DNA from: Sphingomonas sp. PP-F2F-G114-C0414
GTDB lineage: Bacteria > Pseudomonadota > Alphaproteobacteria > Sphingomonadales > Sphingomonadaceae
Length of the DNA: 64,000 nucleotides
Direction of reading: 5' to 3'
NCBI RefSeq assembly: GCF_003688595.1
Contig: NZ_RCWT01000016.1
Location: forward strand, 1 to 64,000
Shown here: positions 27,145-36,557 of the stretch, in pieces
Layout of the letters: the number at the start of each line of letters is the position of its first letter
Position numbering within the stretch: position 1 is the stretch's first letter
The notes under the pieces: model-generated
What the model saw: only the letters and a program-made list of their open reading frames with translations
Database searches by the model: none
Told to the model about the DNA's origin: nothing
Translations under genes and position numbers: made by a program

Positions 27145-27608
27145 GCTAGCCTGCTAACCGTTTCGAGGAAGCGGTCATAGTCGCGTATGTAGTCGGCTTC
27201 GTCATAGGCATGGTCTGCGAGGACGAGCAGCACGGCATCTGCAGAAAAGTTACGCATTTCCCGCCACATCATGGCCTGGATCAGAAGCCCACGATCGGGA
27301 CGATCGAGCAAATACGCGGTTCTTTCCTGCCCATCGTCCAAGATCATCTCGCAGCTCCCCGCCACGCAGACCGCAAGCTGGCGCAAGGCGACGTGCGCGT
27401 GAAACCCCCGCTCCACTCCCGGCTGCGTCCCGAAGATGTAGTAAATGCGTTTCACGTCGAACGGTACGGTGCTCCCCCCCTCGATCGCGATCAGGCTGCC
27501 GCGGTGATCGCCCAGTACCGGCAATTGCCGAATCAGCGGGTCGGACGTACCTTGCAATGGTACTTCGACAGACGGCATTTGGCTGTCATCAGGTTGAAAA
27601 GCATTCAT
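27141..27608 (-). CDS. dTDP-4-keto-6-deoxyglucose 3,4-ketoisomerase (FdtA/QdtA-like)
   Basis: 155 residues, a single cupin of the WxcM/FdtA group. Characteristic stretches are LGDHRGSLIAIEGG, PFDVKRIYYIFGTQPGVERG, then the catalytic HAHVALRQLAVCVAGSCEMI and MMWREMRNFSADAVLLVLA with YDEADYIRDYDRFL. It moves the keto group of the RmlB product from C4 to C3, opening a branch that bypasses RmlC. FdtA gives the galacto and QdtA the gluco isomer; telling them apart needs alignment. Confidence 0.92.
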   Translation of the reverse strand: MNAFQPDDSQMPSVEVPLQGTSDPLIRQLPVLGDHRGSLIAIEGGSTVPFDVKRIYYIFGTQPGVERGFHAHVALRQLAVCVAGSCEMILDDGQERTAYLLDRPDRGLLIQAMMWREMRNFSADAVLLVLADHAYDEADYIRDYDRFLETVSRLA

Positions 27609-27785
27609 TCGCCGCCAGTATCAGTCGCACCACGGCAGTGCAATGAGCAGGCTCAGACGATCTCGACGCGTCATCGATGTCGTATGCGGGACCCAAACTC
27701 TCGATATATTCTTCCCGATGATTTACGGGTGTTTATGACAGCGGGTCCGACGTCCAGCGTCGACGTCGAGGTCTGATCAAGCCAG

Positions 27786-28853
27786 CTATTGTCCGAGGTC
27801 ATCTGCCCTAAGCACTGTATCGTACGGTTTCCACAGCTCAGCGTTATCGGCAAAATTGAGCCAAACGAACTGAACTGCAAAACTGTAACCGATTACCACC
27901 AGCACTCCCGACAAATGCGGTCGGCCGGTGGTCGATAGCGCGTAGGGAATACGCGAGAACGTCACCACCTGTAACGGGATCAGGAACAGGGCGATGCGAT
28001 CGACGCCTGACGAGGCCGAAAATACCAATAGGCCGATGACAGACAAGATCGATAGGATCGAGCAGTTCGTCCAAAAACTCTTTGCAAAGTCTTCCAGCCC
28101 GAGCCGATTTCGCAATAGCAGCATAAGAATGGCCGCGATCACGTTCATCGCTACGCGAATGGCTGCACCCTGCGAATTATAGTCGCTGTTGACGTAATTG
28201 TTGATCAGGTCGTCGGAAGAACTGCCCAGAAAAACGTTGAACAGCAGCGCGAATGCGACCGCACCCACGATGCCGAGCAACGGACTACGCACCACCACCG
28301 GCAGCAGGAGGATCGGCAGGAACAGGATCGCGGTCTTGTGAAACAGGGCCGCGAAGGCGATCATCAGCACCAGTCGTCCCAGCCGCTTCGGCGACGCATC
28401 GGCGACGGCCCAGCAGATGATGCCGATCGCAGCAGCCTGGCGTGTATAGCCCATCGCGACGACGATGATGAGATACGGCACCGCGACCAGGACGGCCAAC
28501 CACGGATTGGGTTGCCGCCACGCAAGTCGCGCCAGGCCTGCCATGAACAGGATGCCGCACCCCAGGTTCGGAAACCAGATGCCCCAGTCCGCGCCCGCGG
28601 ATATCCAGTTCAGAAACGCATATCCCGGATCGGTGGTCGTCAGTGCAGGCCCGAGCGTCTGAAACGCAATGATCTCGTACATGTTAAGATAGGTGAACCA
28701 GTCGCCCCCGACATTGTAGCGGAGCCCGATCATCAACGCAGTCAGCGTTGCGGCAAAAATATAGAATGCGCGATTATACGCCTGATATTGCCGACGGGCG
28801 AACTGAACCGCACCGGCTGCCCATATCGCAAACAAAATCCAATACGCGGTCAC
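27786..28853 (-). CDS. EpsG/Wzy-type polysaccharide polymerase
   Basis: 355 residues from GTG 28853, preceded by GAGGCAGAC; the frame extends to 28949 but that part lacks membrane character. About ten hydrophobic segments. The motif ALMIGLRYNVGGDWFTYLNM is the hallmark of EpsG-family proteins, which act as Wzy-like polymerases of repeat units in the periplasm. Other loops (GYTRQAAAIGIICWAV, FHKTAILFLPILLL) fit the family. Its neighbours are the FdtA-like gene and, divergently, a GT4 gene. Confidence 0.87.
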   Translation of the reverse strand: MTAYWILFAIWAAGAVQFARRQYQAYNRAFYIFAATLTALMIGLRYNVGGDWFTYLNMYEIIAFQTLGPALTTTDPGYAFLNWISAGADWGIWFPNLGCGILFMAGLARLAWRQPNPWLAVLVAVPYLIIVVAMGYTRQAAAIGIICWAVADASPKRLGRLVLMIAFAALFHKTAILFLPILLLPVVVRSPLLGIVGAVAFALLFNVFLGSSSDDLINNYVNSDYNSQGAAIRVAMNVIAAILMLLLRNRLGLEDFAKSFWTNCSILSILSVIGLLVFSASSGVDRIALFLIPLQVVTFSRIPYALSTTGRPHLSGVLVVIGYSFAVQFVWLNFADNAELWKPYDTVLRADDLGQ

Positions 28854-28975
28854 GTCTGCCTCGGCACAATGTAAGAGGCGTCCATGCGATCCACCGACAC
28901 AGCTATAGCGCTCGCGCTTGGCAGGTCTAGCCGGTAGAGCCTGCGCCATAACCGGAAAGGGATGAACCGACTGTC

Positions 28976-30133
28976 ATGGCTGGCGCTATCGTATTGTCGA
29001 TCAATACCTCCTGGAACATCGTGAATTTCCGCAGCAACCTGATCGCTCGACTGCAGCGTGAAGGCTATGACGTCGTCGCGATCGCGCCGCGTGATGGACA
29101 TAGCGAGGCGCTAATCGCGCTGGGGGTCCGATATTTCCCGATCGAGATCGACAGCAAGGGGCTCTCGCCGGTCCGCGATCTGAAGCTTGCCGCAGCGTAT
29201 CTCCGTATCCTGAAACAGGTGCGGCCGGTCGCGTTCCTCGGCTGGACGATCAAGCCCAATGTCTACGGCTCGCTGGCCGCGCACGCGCTCGGTATCCCGG
29301 TCATCAACAACATCTCCGGGCTCGGCACCGCGTTCATCAAGATCGGCCTGGTCACGCGGGTGGTGCGGCTGCTCTACCGGGCCGCGCTGGCACGGTCGGC
29401 GACGGTGTTCTTCCAGAACCGCCACGACCGCGATCTGTTTGTGGCGCAGCGGCTGGTCCGCGAAGCGCGGACCGCGCTGCTGCCGGGGTCGGGGATCGAT
29501 CTGGCGCAGTTCGTGCCCGAACCTGCCGGGGAGGGGGCGCCTCTGGTCCTGCTGATGGTCGCGCGGCTGTTGCGCGACAAGGGCGTGGTCGAGTTCGCCG
29601 ATGCCGCGCGGATCGTCCGCGCCAGCCGGCCCGATGTCGAATTCCATCTGCTCGGCTTTCTCGACGTCCAGAACCGCACCGCGATCGACCGTGCGACCGT
29701 CCAACGCTGGGAACAGGAGGGCACGCTGCGCTATCTCGGCGAGGCGGCCAATGTCAGGCCGCATCTGGTCCGCGCCGCTGCCGTCGTGTTGCCGTCGTAC
29801 CGCGAGGGCATGCCGCGCTCGCTGCTCGAGGCGGCTGCAATGGGGCGGCCCTTGATCGCCACCGACGTACCCGGCTGTACCGAGATCGCGCGCGCCGGCG
29901 AGAACGCCTTCCTGTGCACCGTGCGCGACGCACGGTCGCTCGCCGATGCGATGCTCGCGTTCCTCGCCCTGGACGCGGACGCGCGTGCGGCGATGGGGCG
30001 CCGCAGCCGCGAGATCGCCGAGCGCGAGTTCGACGTGTCGGTCGTCGAGGCGCGCTATCTGGAAGCGATCGCGTCCGCGACGGGCGGCGCGATCGCTGAG
30101 GCGACCAGCACAACGGCGGTCGCGCCCGTCTGA
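28976..30133 (+). CDS. GT4-type glycosyltransferase
   Basis: 385 residues. GT-B fold: N-terminal SINTSWNIVNFRSNLIARLQ, then FLGWTIKPNVYGSLAAHALG and INNISGLGTAFI, a pattern of PglA/WbpX-like transferases. The C-terminal domain has LLMVARLLRDKGVVEFADAA, YLGEAANVRPHLVRAAAVVL, then PSYREGMPRSLLEAAAMGRP, with the conserved Glu-x7-Glu of retaining GT4 enzymes (REGMPRSLLEA). Flanked by membrane-protein genes on the opposite strand. It converges with the O-antigen-ligase-like gene almost stop to stop. Confidence 0.9.
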   Translation: MAGAIVLSINTSWNIVNFRSNLIARLQREGYDVVAIAPRDGHSEALIALGVRYFPIEIDSKGLSPVRDLKLAAAYLRILKQVRPVAFLGWTIKPNVYGSLAAHALGIPVINNISGLGTAFIKIGLVTRVVRLLYRAALARSATVFFQNRHDRDLFVAQRLVREARTALLPGSGIDLAQFVPEPAGEGAPLVLLMVARLLRDKGVVEFADAARIVRASRPDVEFHLLGFLDVQNRTAIDRATVQRWEQEGTLRYLGEAANVRPHLVRAAAVVLPSYREGMPRSLLEAAAMGRPLIATDVPGCTEIARAGENAFLCTVRDARSLADAMLAFLALDADARAAMGRRSREIAEREFDVSVVEARYLEAIASATGGAIAEATSTTAVAPV

Positions 30134-30134
30134 G

Positions 30135-31484
30135 CTACAGGCTCATGTGCCGCGCGGAGGACGGCGCACGACTGCGTCGCGTATAGGGGCGCACCCCCGA
30201 CATCAGGCCGATGCAGGCGGCGAAGACCGCGGACAGCGCCGCGGTGCGCAGCGGATAGTCGACGACGCTGTGCAGCAGGATCGCGGCGGTCGCGATGACA
30301 GCGGCCTGCGCGAACGGATCGGGCTCCTCGGCGCGCCAGATCGCGCGCAGGCGCACCACCCACCACGCCAGGAACAGCGCCGCGAACGCGATCCCGACAA
30401 TGCCCGTTTCGAGCAGCAGCTCGAGCCAGTCGCTGTGCGCATGGTTCATGTAGGTCGGCGTGACCGAGGCGAGCGGCTCCTGCGTGCGATAGATCGGCTG
30501 GAAGCTGGCGGTGCCCGAGCCGATCGGGAAATACGCGCGTGCCGCCTGGAAGGTGAGAGCGAACGAGGTCTGGCGCGACAGCTCGGCATTGGCCTTTTGC
30601 GCGCCGAACAGGTTGTTGCCGAACGGACCGACGACGATCGTGACGATGGCGGCCAGCGAGACCAGCCCGGTGGCGACGATCAGGCCGCGCTGGACGACGG
30701 CGCTGCGTCGCCGCCCGAACGTCAGCCACGAGACGAGCGCCACAGGTACGCTGAGGCCGATCCCCGCGAGCGAGGAATTGATCAGCAGGCCGACGAAGAT
30801 GACCGCATAGGTCGCGCCCACAAGCAGGTGGACCGCCGAGGCGCTGCGCTGCGATTTGCTGCGCCGCAGCAGTGTCGCCTGGAGCGCGGCGAGGAACGGG
30901 ATGCAGACCAGCAGCAGCGTCGCATTGTGGTTAGCGTTGGCGAAGAACCCGACCGCGACACCGTAATTGGTGATCGCATAGAGGTAGGCGCCGGTCCCGC
31001 CGATGACCTGCAAGGCGCCCAGCGCGACCGAGGCGAGCGTGACCGCGACGATCGTCGCGGCGATCCAGCGACCGCGAAACGCGCCGAGCACGACCACGCT
31101 CAACAGCACGGCGATCGCCGGCAGCAGCCACAACAGGCTCGACAGCGCGATATCGGGCGCCAGCGTCAGCGGTAGCCAGGGCAGCGGGATGCCGAGCAGC
31201 CGATAGCCGTCCACGACGGGCGCGCGACCCGGCAGCAGAGTCCACAGCGCGGGCGGGAGGGGCACGAGTTGCAGCACCGCGATCGCGACGAAGATCGCGA
31301 GCAGGCCGAGCGGCGCGCGGATCTGTGCTGGCGGGTGCTCCTGCAGCATCGTCCACAGCGCCCAGCCGATCAGCGGCAGGCTCGTGATCTGGAGAATGAA
31401 GTTGGCGGTGAAGCCCGCCGCGCTCGCACCTCCGAGCAGCAGGCAGGCCAGCAGGAAGACGGGAACGATCGCGTGGCGGATCAT
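30135..31484 (-). CDS. O-antigen ligase/polymerase-like membrane protein
   Basis: 449 residues from ATG 31484, overlapping the upstream stop (ATGA); the frame runs on to 31982 but is not coding there. Around 12 membrane helices with a large periplasmic loop containing RQTSFALTFQAARAYFPIGS and MNHAHSDWLELLLETGI, which match the Wzy_C (PF04932) signature with its conserved Arg and His. It would be a polymerase or a ligase that attaches polymer to an acceptor. With the EpsG-type protein at 27786 the locus has two candidate polymerases. Confidence 0.88.
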   Translation of the reverse strand: MIRHAIVPVFLLACLLLGGASAAGFTANFILQITSLPLIGWALWTMLQEHPPAQIRAPLGLLAIFVAIAVLQLVPLPPALWTLLPGRAPVVDGYRLLGIPLPWLPLTLAPDIALSSLLWLLPAIAVLLSVVVLGAFRGRWIAATIVAVTLASVALGALQVIGGTGAYLYAITNYGVAVGFFANANHNATLLLVCIPFLAALQATLLRRSKSQRSASAVHLLVGATYAVIFVGLLINSSLAGIGLSVPVALVSWLTFGRRRSAVVQRGLIVATGLVSLAAIVTIVVGPFGNNLFGAQKANAELSRQTSFALTFQAARAYFPIGSGTASFQPIYRTQEPLASVTPTYMNHAHSDWLELLLETGIVGIAFAALFLAWWVVRLRAIWRAEEPDPFAQAAVIATAAILLHSVVDYPLRTAALSAVFAACIGLMSGVRPYTRRSRAPSSARHMSL

Positions 31485-32734
31485 GGCGTGGAGTCCGGTA
31501 CGGGGCGAAGATCCAGATCGCGCAGGGTCACGCTCAGCGGCGCGGGAAACTCGCCGGCTTCGCCGCGCAGCGTCAGGATCTGGCTCGGGCAGTTTGCCGG
31601 CACCACGACATCGGCCGCGATACGGTGCGGTTTGGTGGTCGCGGTGACGGGAAGCGTCATCAGCGGATCGCGCGTGTCGGCTGCTGCCGCCTTGCACGCG
31701 AGCGTCCAGGCTAGCGTGGTCGTGGCATCGGTCTTGCCCGGATCGACGGTTATCGCGAAGCGGTAGCGCCCCGGCCGCAGCACCAGCAACTGGCTCGCCA
31801 AGGCACCGCTGTCCCGCCCATAATACTCCACCACCATACTCCCACTCCGCAAATCCGCTGCGCCAAGGCTGCTGGCGGTCAGCGTCCAGTCGAACGGGGG
31901 GGCTGCCCTGGTTTCGCGAAACCCGGCATTGGTGATCGGCATCGCCGCCTGCGCAGCTGATATGCCGTAGATACGTTGCCATACCGACCGTGCGGCTGCG
32001 TACTGGCTGCGCTCGACGAGTCGGTTCACCAGAACGGGACCCCAGCTCTCGGCATTGCCTGCATCGGCGCGCGCGGCCGGACTCGCGAGCGCGAAGATCG
32101 CATCCGGCGCGATGGCCGACTTGGCCAGAGCGATCAGCACCGCGCGTTCGAGTACCGGATCGGTGTTCAGCGTGCGGCGGACCGCCTCGCGGGTTTCGGG
32201 CGCCATCGTCATCTGTGCCATCGCGGTCGCAATCGGTGCCTGCGCCGCGCCGAGAATGCGTGCGAGGACGGAGAATTGCGTTGCGGCGTCGGCGTAGTGC
32301 GCGGTCCGCAGATAGCGATCGAGCAGCAGCAGATGAATCAACCGCTGGCGCGGATCGAGCCGTTGTCCGGCTTCCAGCGTCGCGACCGCGCGGTCCGGTG
32401 TATTGTCGAGCAACTGTTGATGCCCGAGGATCAGATAGGCACGCGCATCAAGCGGCGCGGCCGCAGCCGCCCGCCGGACGGCGTCGAGAGTTTGCGCATC
32501 GAGGATACCGTGTTGCGCGACGAGCCTTGTGGCCGTTCTACCTAGTACGACGCCGGGATCATCGGCAGCCAAGCGTGCGATTTCGCCTGACGAAGCCGGC
32601 AGCGTATTGACCATCGCGGATTTGAACGACAGCCAACCGAGTGATAGGCCCGCGACCGCCAGGACAGCAGCAGAGGCCATGCCGCGAACGCTCAGGGCGT
32701 TGCGCGGCGTACGTCTGCCGTTCTTACGGCTCAT
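31481..32734 (-). CDS. TPR-containing exopolysaccharide-locus protein
   Basis: 417 residues. A basic cytoplasmic start (MSRKNGRRTPRNALS) is followed by one membrane helix (ASAAVLAVAGLSLGWL). A helical TPR-like region at about 90-230 includes DARAYLILGHQQLLDNTPDR. The C-terminal beta-rich domain (about 270-417: SMVVEYYGRDSGALASQLLV, GRYRFAITVDPGKTD) looks like a carbohydrate-binding-type sandwich. It overlaps wzc by 11 bases and the ligase-like gene by ATGA, so the three form one operon. Likely a periplasmic scaffold for chain assembly; the function is inferred. Confidence 0.75.
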   Translation of the reverse strand: MSRKNGRRTPRNALSVRGMASAAVLAVAGLSLGWLSFKSAMVNTLPASSGEIARLAADDPGVVLGRTATRLVAQHGILDAQTLDAVRRAAAAAPLDARAYLILGHQQLLDNTPDRAVATLEAGQRLDPRQRLIHLLLLDRYLRTAHYADAATQFSVLARILGAAQAPIATAMAQMTMAPETREAVRRTLNTDPVLERAVLIALAKSAIAPDAIFALASPAARADAGNAESWGPVLVNRLVERSQYAAARSVWQRIYGISAAQAAMPITNAGFRETRAAPPFDWTLTASSLGAADLRSGSMVVEYYGRDSGALASQLLVLRPGRYRFAITVDPGKTDATTTLAWTLACKAAAADTRDPLMTLPVTATTKPHRIAADVVVPANCPSQILTLRGEAGEFPAPLSVTLRDLDLRPVPDSTP

Positions 32735-34955
32735 CGTGCATCGTCAGCATGATCCGGCGCTTCTTGTCATTGTCGTCGGCAACGTAGCGATACTGATCCT
32801 TGGTCTGTCCATAGCCATAGCCATAGCCGTACGATGCCTGCGCTTGAAAGCGCGTGAGGATGGCGCCGACCATATGCGCGCCTGCAGTACGCAGGCGGTT
32901 TTGCGCTTCGACGACTGCCCGTGTTCTGGTGCGGCCGGATTCGATCACCATCAGCGTCGCCTGCGCGATCGACGACAACAAAGGAGAGTCTGCGAGACCA
33001 AGGATCGGTGGACCGTCGATCACGACGACGTCGAAGGTCGCGGAGGCGTCGGCGAGCAGCGACGCGAAGCGTGCCGAGGCGATCAGTTCGGGTGGGCTCG
33101 GTGGAATGGTGCCCGATGGCATGATCCACAATCCCTCCACATCGGTGTGCAGGACGTGCTCGCTCAGCGAACCCGTGTTGGTGAGGATATGCGACAGGCC
33201 GATATTGTCGCGCCCGGTAACGAAGGCGGGACGGCGCATGTCGGCATCGATCAGCAGGACGGACTTGCCCAACCGCGTAAAGCTGTGCGCGAGCGCCCAC
33301 GCCGACGTCGATTTACCTTCTGCCGGACGCGTGCTGGTGACCAGCAGCGTCTTGGGCGCGCCGCCTTCGGTCACGAACTGCATGGCCGATGCGGTCGACA
33401 GATAGGCCTCGGCAACCGGCGACAGCGTATCCTTCAATTCCTCGACGGGCTTTGCACTCTTGGCAGTGGGGATGCCCCCCAGGAAAGGTAGCTGCAGCTT
33501 GTTGCGGACGTCGTCGGGTGTCTTGATGGTGTCGTTGATGAACTCGAGGGCGATCGCGGCCAGCATGCCGGCAACAAAGCCCAGCACAGCACCGATCAAA
33601 AGATTGAGATACAGGTTAGGGGAAAACGCCCCGCCCGGAACCAGGCCGCGATCGACCACCGATGCGACTGCGGTGCCAATACCGCCAGCGACCCCGATCT
33701 CCTTGTAGCGCTGCAAAAGAGCATCGTAGAGCGTACGGTTGGTATCAACGTCACGCTTGAGAATGTTATACTGGATCAGCCGGCCACGTTGATTGAGCAC
33801 CGTGCCGCTAAGCCCGGACACTTGCGCACGAAGTCGGTCTTCCTCGGCGCGTGCCGCCTGGAAATCCTGACGGAGCGTGCCGACGCGATCAGAATTAGCG
33901 GTGCGCGTCTCGGTGACCACTGACGCCCGTAAGGCATCGATGCGCGCCTTGAGCGCGACCATTTCGGGATAGTCGGGACGGAACGTCTGGAGTTTCTGCT
34001 GATATTCGGCATCGAGCGCAGCGATCTGCGCGCGTAACGGTGCAGCGTTAGCGCTTCCCTCAGTCGTTGCACCGCCTAGGGTCGCCTCGCGATATTTCTG
34101 TTCGGCTGCGATCCGGCGTGCCTGGGTGGCGGCAAGAGCGGTGTTCAGCGAGACGAGCGAACTGCCGGTGAGCGAATTGGTGTCGCTACCTTCTTCGCTG
34201 CTACCCGTGCTGATCAGCCGTTGCTGTTGCGCATAGGTGGTAAGCCCGCGTTCCGACTTTTCCAGGTCACGCCGTGTGGTCGCGATCTGGCGCTGAAGGA
34301 ATTCCCGCGCGTAGGATGACGACTGGTAGCGTCGTTCTAGATTGGTCGCGATATATGCGTCGGTGATACCATTGACGACCTTCGCTGCAAGTTGCGGATT
34401 GCGTGCAACGAACGATACGATAACGATCATGCTCTGCGGCTGAAGCTTTACCTTCGTTCCGCCTTGTACGAACCCTGCCGCGATCTCGGTGTTGGCGGTG
34501 CGATCGGTACTCTCACCGACAATTGCCGGGTCGGCAGCAAGATTAAGATTTTGTGCGACGCGTTCGGCGAGCGCTCGACTGCCAAGCAGGGAAAGTTGCG
34601 TGCCGACGAAATTGGTATCGTTGCGCCCGCTGCTTTGCCGCCCACCCTTATTCCCTTCGTCTGCCATGATCTCTACCTCTGGTGGGTTGAGCTCAAGCGT
34701 GGCGACGGAGCGATACTTTAGAGGTGTCAGCAGCGTGATGAGCACCGCTGCAGCAATGCCAGTGCCGATCGCTGCAAGGATCAGCCAGCGCCATTCGACG
34801 GCGATGCGCCACAACAGCGACAACGAAAGTTCGCGACTGTTATTCGAGGTTCCATACCCGCCATACCCGCTTTCCGGGGTCAAAGGGGCGAGATCGCGGC
34901 GCTGATCCGGTTGCACGGTCAGGTTTGTAGGACCCACGGCCCCTGGGCTTGCCAT
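32724..34955 (-). CDS. wzc: Wzc-type chain-length regulator and BY-kinase
   Basis: 743 residues from ATG 34955. Two membrane helices flank a long periplasmic coiled-coil domain (Wzz; LERRYQSSSYAREFLQRQIA). The cytoplasmic tyrosine kinase has Walker A TRPAEGKSTSAWALA, Walker A' LLIDADMRRP and Walker B VVIDGPPILG. A C-terminal Tyr cluster (SYGYGYGYGQTKDQYRY) is the autophosphorylation tail. It controls polymer length and export with Wza. Downstream come the TPR protein and ligase-like gene. Confidence 0.95.
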   Translation of the reverse strand: MASPGAVGPTNLTVQPDQRRDLAPLTPESGYGGYGTSNNSRELSLSLLWRIAVEWRWLILAAIGTGIAAAVLITLLTPLKYRSVATLELNPPEVEIMADEGNKGGRQSSGRNDTNFVGTQLSLLGSRALAERVAQNLNLAADPAIVGESTDRTANTEIAAGFVQGGTKVKLQPQSMIVIVSFVARNPQLAAKVVNGITDAYIATNLERRYQSSSYAREFLQRQIATTRRDLEKSERGLTTYAQQQRLISTGSSEEGSDTNSLTGSSLVSLNTALAATQARRIAAEQKYREATLGGATTEGSANAAPLRAQIAALDAEYQQKLQTFRPDYPEMVALKARIDALRASVVTETRTANSDRVGTLRQDFQAARAEEDRLRAQVSGLSGTVLNQRGRLIQYNILKRDVDTNRTLYDALLQRYKEIGVAGGIGTAVASVVDRGLVPGGAFSPNLYLNLLIGAVLGFVAGMLAAIALEFINDTIKTPDDVRNKLQLPFLGGIPTAKSAKPVEELKDTLSPVAEAYLSTASAMQFVTEGGAPKTLLVTSTRPAEGKSTSAWALAHSFTRLGKSVLLIDADMRRPAFVTGRDNIGLSHILTNTGSLSEHVLHTDVEGLWIMPSGTIPPSPPELIASARFASLLADASATFDVVVIDGPPILGLADSPLLSSIAQATLMVIESGRTRTRAVVEAQNRLRTAGAHMVGAILTRFQAQASYGYGYGYGQTKDQYRYVADDNDKKRRIMLTMHDEP

Positions 34956-34980
34956 GTACAAAAGTCCTAAAGGCGGGGCG

Positions 34981-35676
34981 TCAAAGCGCCAGGAAGATGG
35001 ACGCGAGCGGCAGGCTCTGCATCAGGTCGCGCTGTGTTTTCTTGACGGCCGATCCGTCTACGACGACCGTGTCACCGGGATAGACTTCCGGATCCTTCAT
35101 CTCGCCACGGCGGATGCTCGTCAGGTCGAATGCGGCCGCCATGCGCTTCCCACCGATGGTTCGGAAAATGGCGACGCGACGCGGATTGGCAAGATCGTCG
35201 GTACCGCGCGCCAGTGCAATGACCTGAACCAGAGAAAGCGTGCTGGTAGCCGGATAGATGCCGGGCTGGCGGACCGATCCATCGACCGTGACGACGCGGC
35301 TGGCCGACGACTTCAACGAAACCGTAACGCTCGGGTTTCGCAGGTATTTCTCGTCCAGCCGGTGTCCGATAACGGTGCCGAGCTCGGTCGTGCTGAGGCC
35401 GACCGCATCGACGCGGCCGAGCAACGGCATAGTGATGCGTCCGCTCTGATCGATGTCATAGTCGCGGCTGAGATCGGCGACCTGGAATACCATGACGCTG
35501 ACCGTATCGAGCGGGGCGAGCTTATAGGTATCGTCGACAGCGACAACCTTGGGTGCATCGGGCGTGCCGAAGTTGCTGGAATCATACGAGATCTTTCCAC
35601 CGCGCGTCGACGCGCACGCCGCCAGAAGCAAGGCGAGACCGATGATAGCCATCCGGCCCACCAATCCGATTTTCAT
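34981..35676 (-). CDS. wza: Wza-type polysaccharide export lipoprotein
   Basis: 231 residues from ATG 35676; upstream in-frame sequence to 36084 is not coding. The signal peptide ends in a lipobox (LALLLAACAS, Cys21), so it is an outer-membrane lipoprotein. The Poly_export domain begins TYKLAPLDTVSVMVFQVADL and is followed by SLBB-like segments (VTVDGSVRQPGIYPATST, YPGDTVVVDGS). It forms the outer-membrane export channel. It is first in the wza-wzc-TPR-ligase operon, 25 bases before wzc. It is shorter than E. coli Wza but normal for alphaproteobacterial OtnA-type proteins. Confidence 0.93.
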   Translation of the reverse strand: MKIGLVGRMAIIGLALLLAACASTRGGKISYDSSNFGTPDAPKVVAVDDTYKLAPLDTVSVMVFQVADLSRDYDIDQSGRITMPLLGRVDAVGLSTTELGTVIGHRLDEKYLRNPSVTVSLKSSASRVVTVDGSVRQPGIYPATSTLSLVQVIALARGTDDLANPRRVAIFRTIGGKRMAAAFDLTSIRRGEMKDPEVYPGDTVVVDGSAVKKTQRDLMQSLPLASIFLAL

Positions 35677-35848
35677 AATGTCACTGCCCTGCAACCGACC
35701 CTGCATCCCCGTGATGCACAGGCACACACCTACAATTAACCCCGGTCTGCCGCAAGTCGGGCACTGATAGGTTCTACAAAGCGAGATCGCCCGACAATAG
35801 CGATCGGGACCGTGTTGACACAGTAGATAAGGTAGCGAATGCGGTTTC

Positions 35849-36172
35849 ATGACCGTGATTGCCGCTCTTGTGCTGCTGCTGCCGAGTAGCGACGCGCCCG
35901 GTGAGACTCCCCGTGAGATCATCGTCGTCGCGAAATCCCGTAAATGCGATCTATCGAGCGCCGGATGGACGTTGCGGAATGCCGATTTTAGAAAATATGC
36001 GGTGGAGTGGGCGGCGGGACGCCCGATCAGGATCGTCGTTCCGCGGGCAGCGCGAACGATGTGCCTCGCCAAGATCATGTTCAAGCTCCATGATCACGGT
36101 GTGACGCGGGCCGAATTCGTCGACATGCCCGGTACTCCGGTGACCGAAACCACGCCGGCGAAGGCCGACTGA
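35849..36172 (+). CDS. Small exported protein of unknown function
   Basis: 107 residues. The start MTVIAALVLLLPSSDAPG is a short signal peptide or anchor. It is followed by EIIVVAKSRKCDLSSAGWTL, a segment rich in basic and aromatic residues and a second Cys (RTMCLAKIMFKLHDHG), which could form a disulfide. It ends with a Thr/Pro tail. I do not recognise the family. It is divergent from wza and its TGA overlaps the ATG of the next, broken gene (TGATG), so the two were co-translated. Confidence 0.65.
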   Translation: MTVIAALVLLLPSSDAPGETPREIIVVAKSRKCDLSSAGWTLRNADFRKYAVEWAAGRPIRIVVPRAARTMCLAKIMFKLHDHGVTRAEFVDMPGTPVTETTPAKAD

Positions 36173-36557
36173 TGAGCGTTGTTGCGCATAGCGGCGTAGC
36201 GCACAGCGGTGCGTTGGTCGCGATCGTGCTCGACTGGGAGAGGGGCAAGGTCTGGCTGAGCGCGACGTCCGGGCTGACGCATCATGATTTCCACTGCTGC
36301 TCGGCGTGCTGCTGACGCTGGGGTTCGGCTGGCTGCTGGGCCGGCCACTGGGGTCTTGGCTGCCGTTGATCCTCGTCCTCGGCCTCGAACTGGCCAACGA
36401 GGCGTTCGACTTCATTCGCTATCGTATCGACAGATATCCCTGGGGGCCTGGCCCGATGCTCGTCGATATCGCGCTGACCATGCTGCCTCCGCTCGTGATC
36501 GTGCTGGCCGCGCGGTGGGACTCACCGGAGTTTCAGCGCTTCAGGCCACTGCGCTAA
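36172..36557 (+). pseudogene. Frameshifted small membrane protein gene
   Basis: From ATG 36172 the reading MSVVAHSGVAHSG continues to VLDWERGKVWLSATSGLTHHDFH and then hits TGA 36313. Going one base back near 36294 restores a smooth continuation LLLGVLLTLGFGWLLGRPLG, then LVLGLELANEAFDFIRY and IALTMLPPLVIVLAA, to TAA 36557. The ancestor probably read TTCCACCTG where TTCCACTG now stands, so one C has been lost. The whole would be a protein of about 128 residues with two or three membrane helices. A sequencing error in the homopolymer-free site is less likely but possible. Confidence 0.7.
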
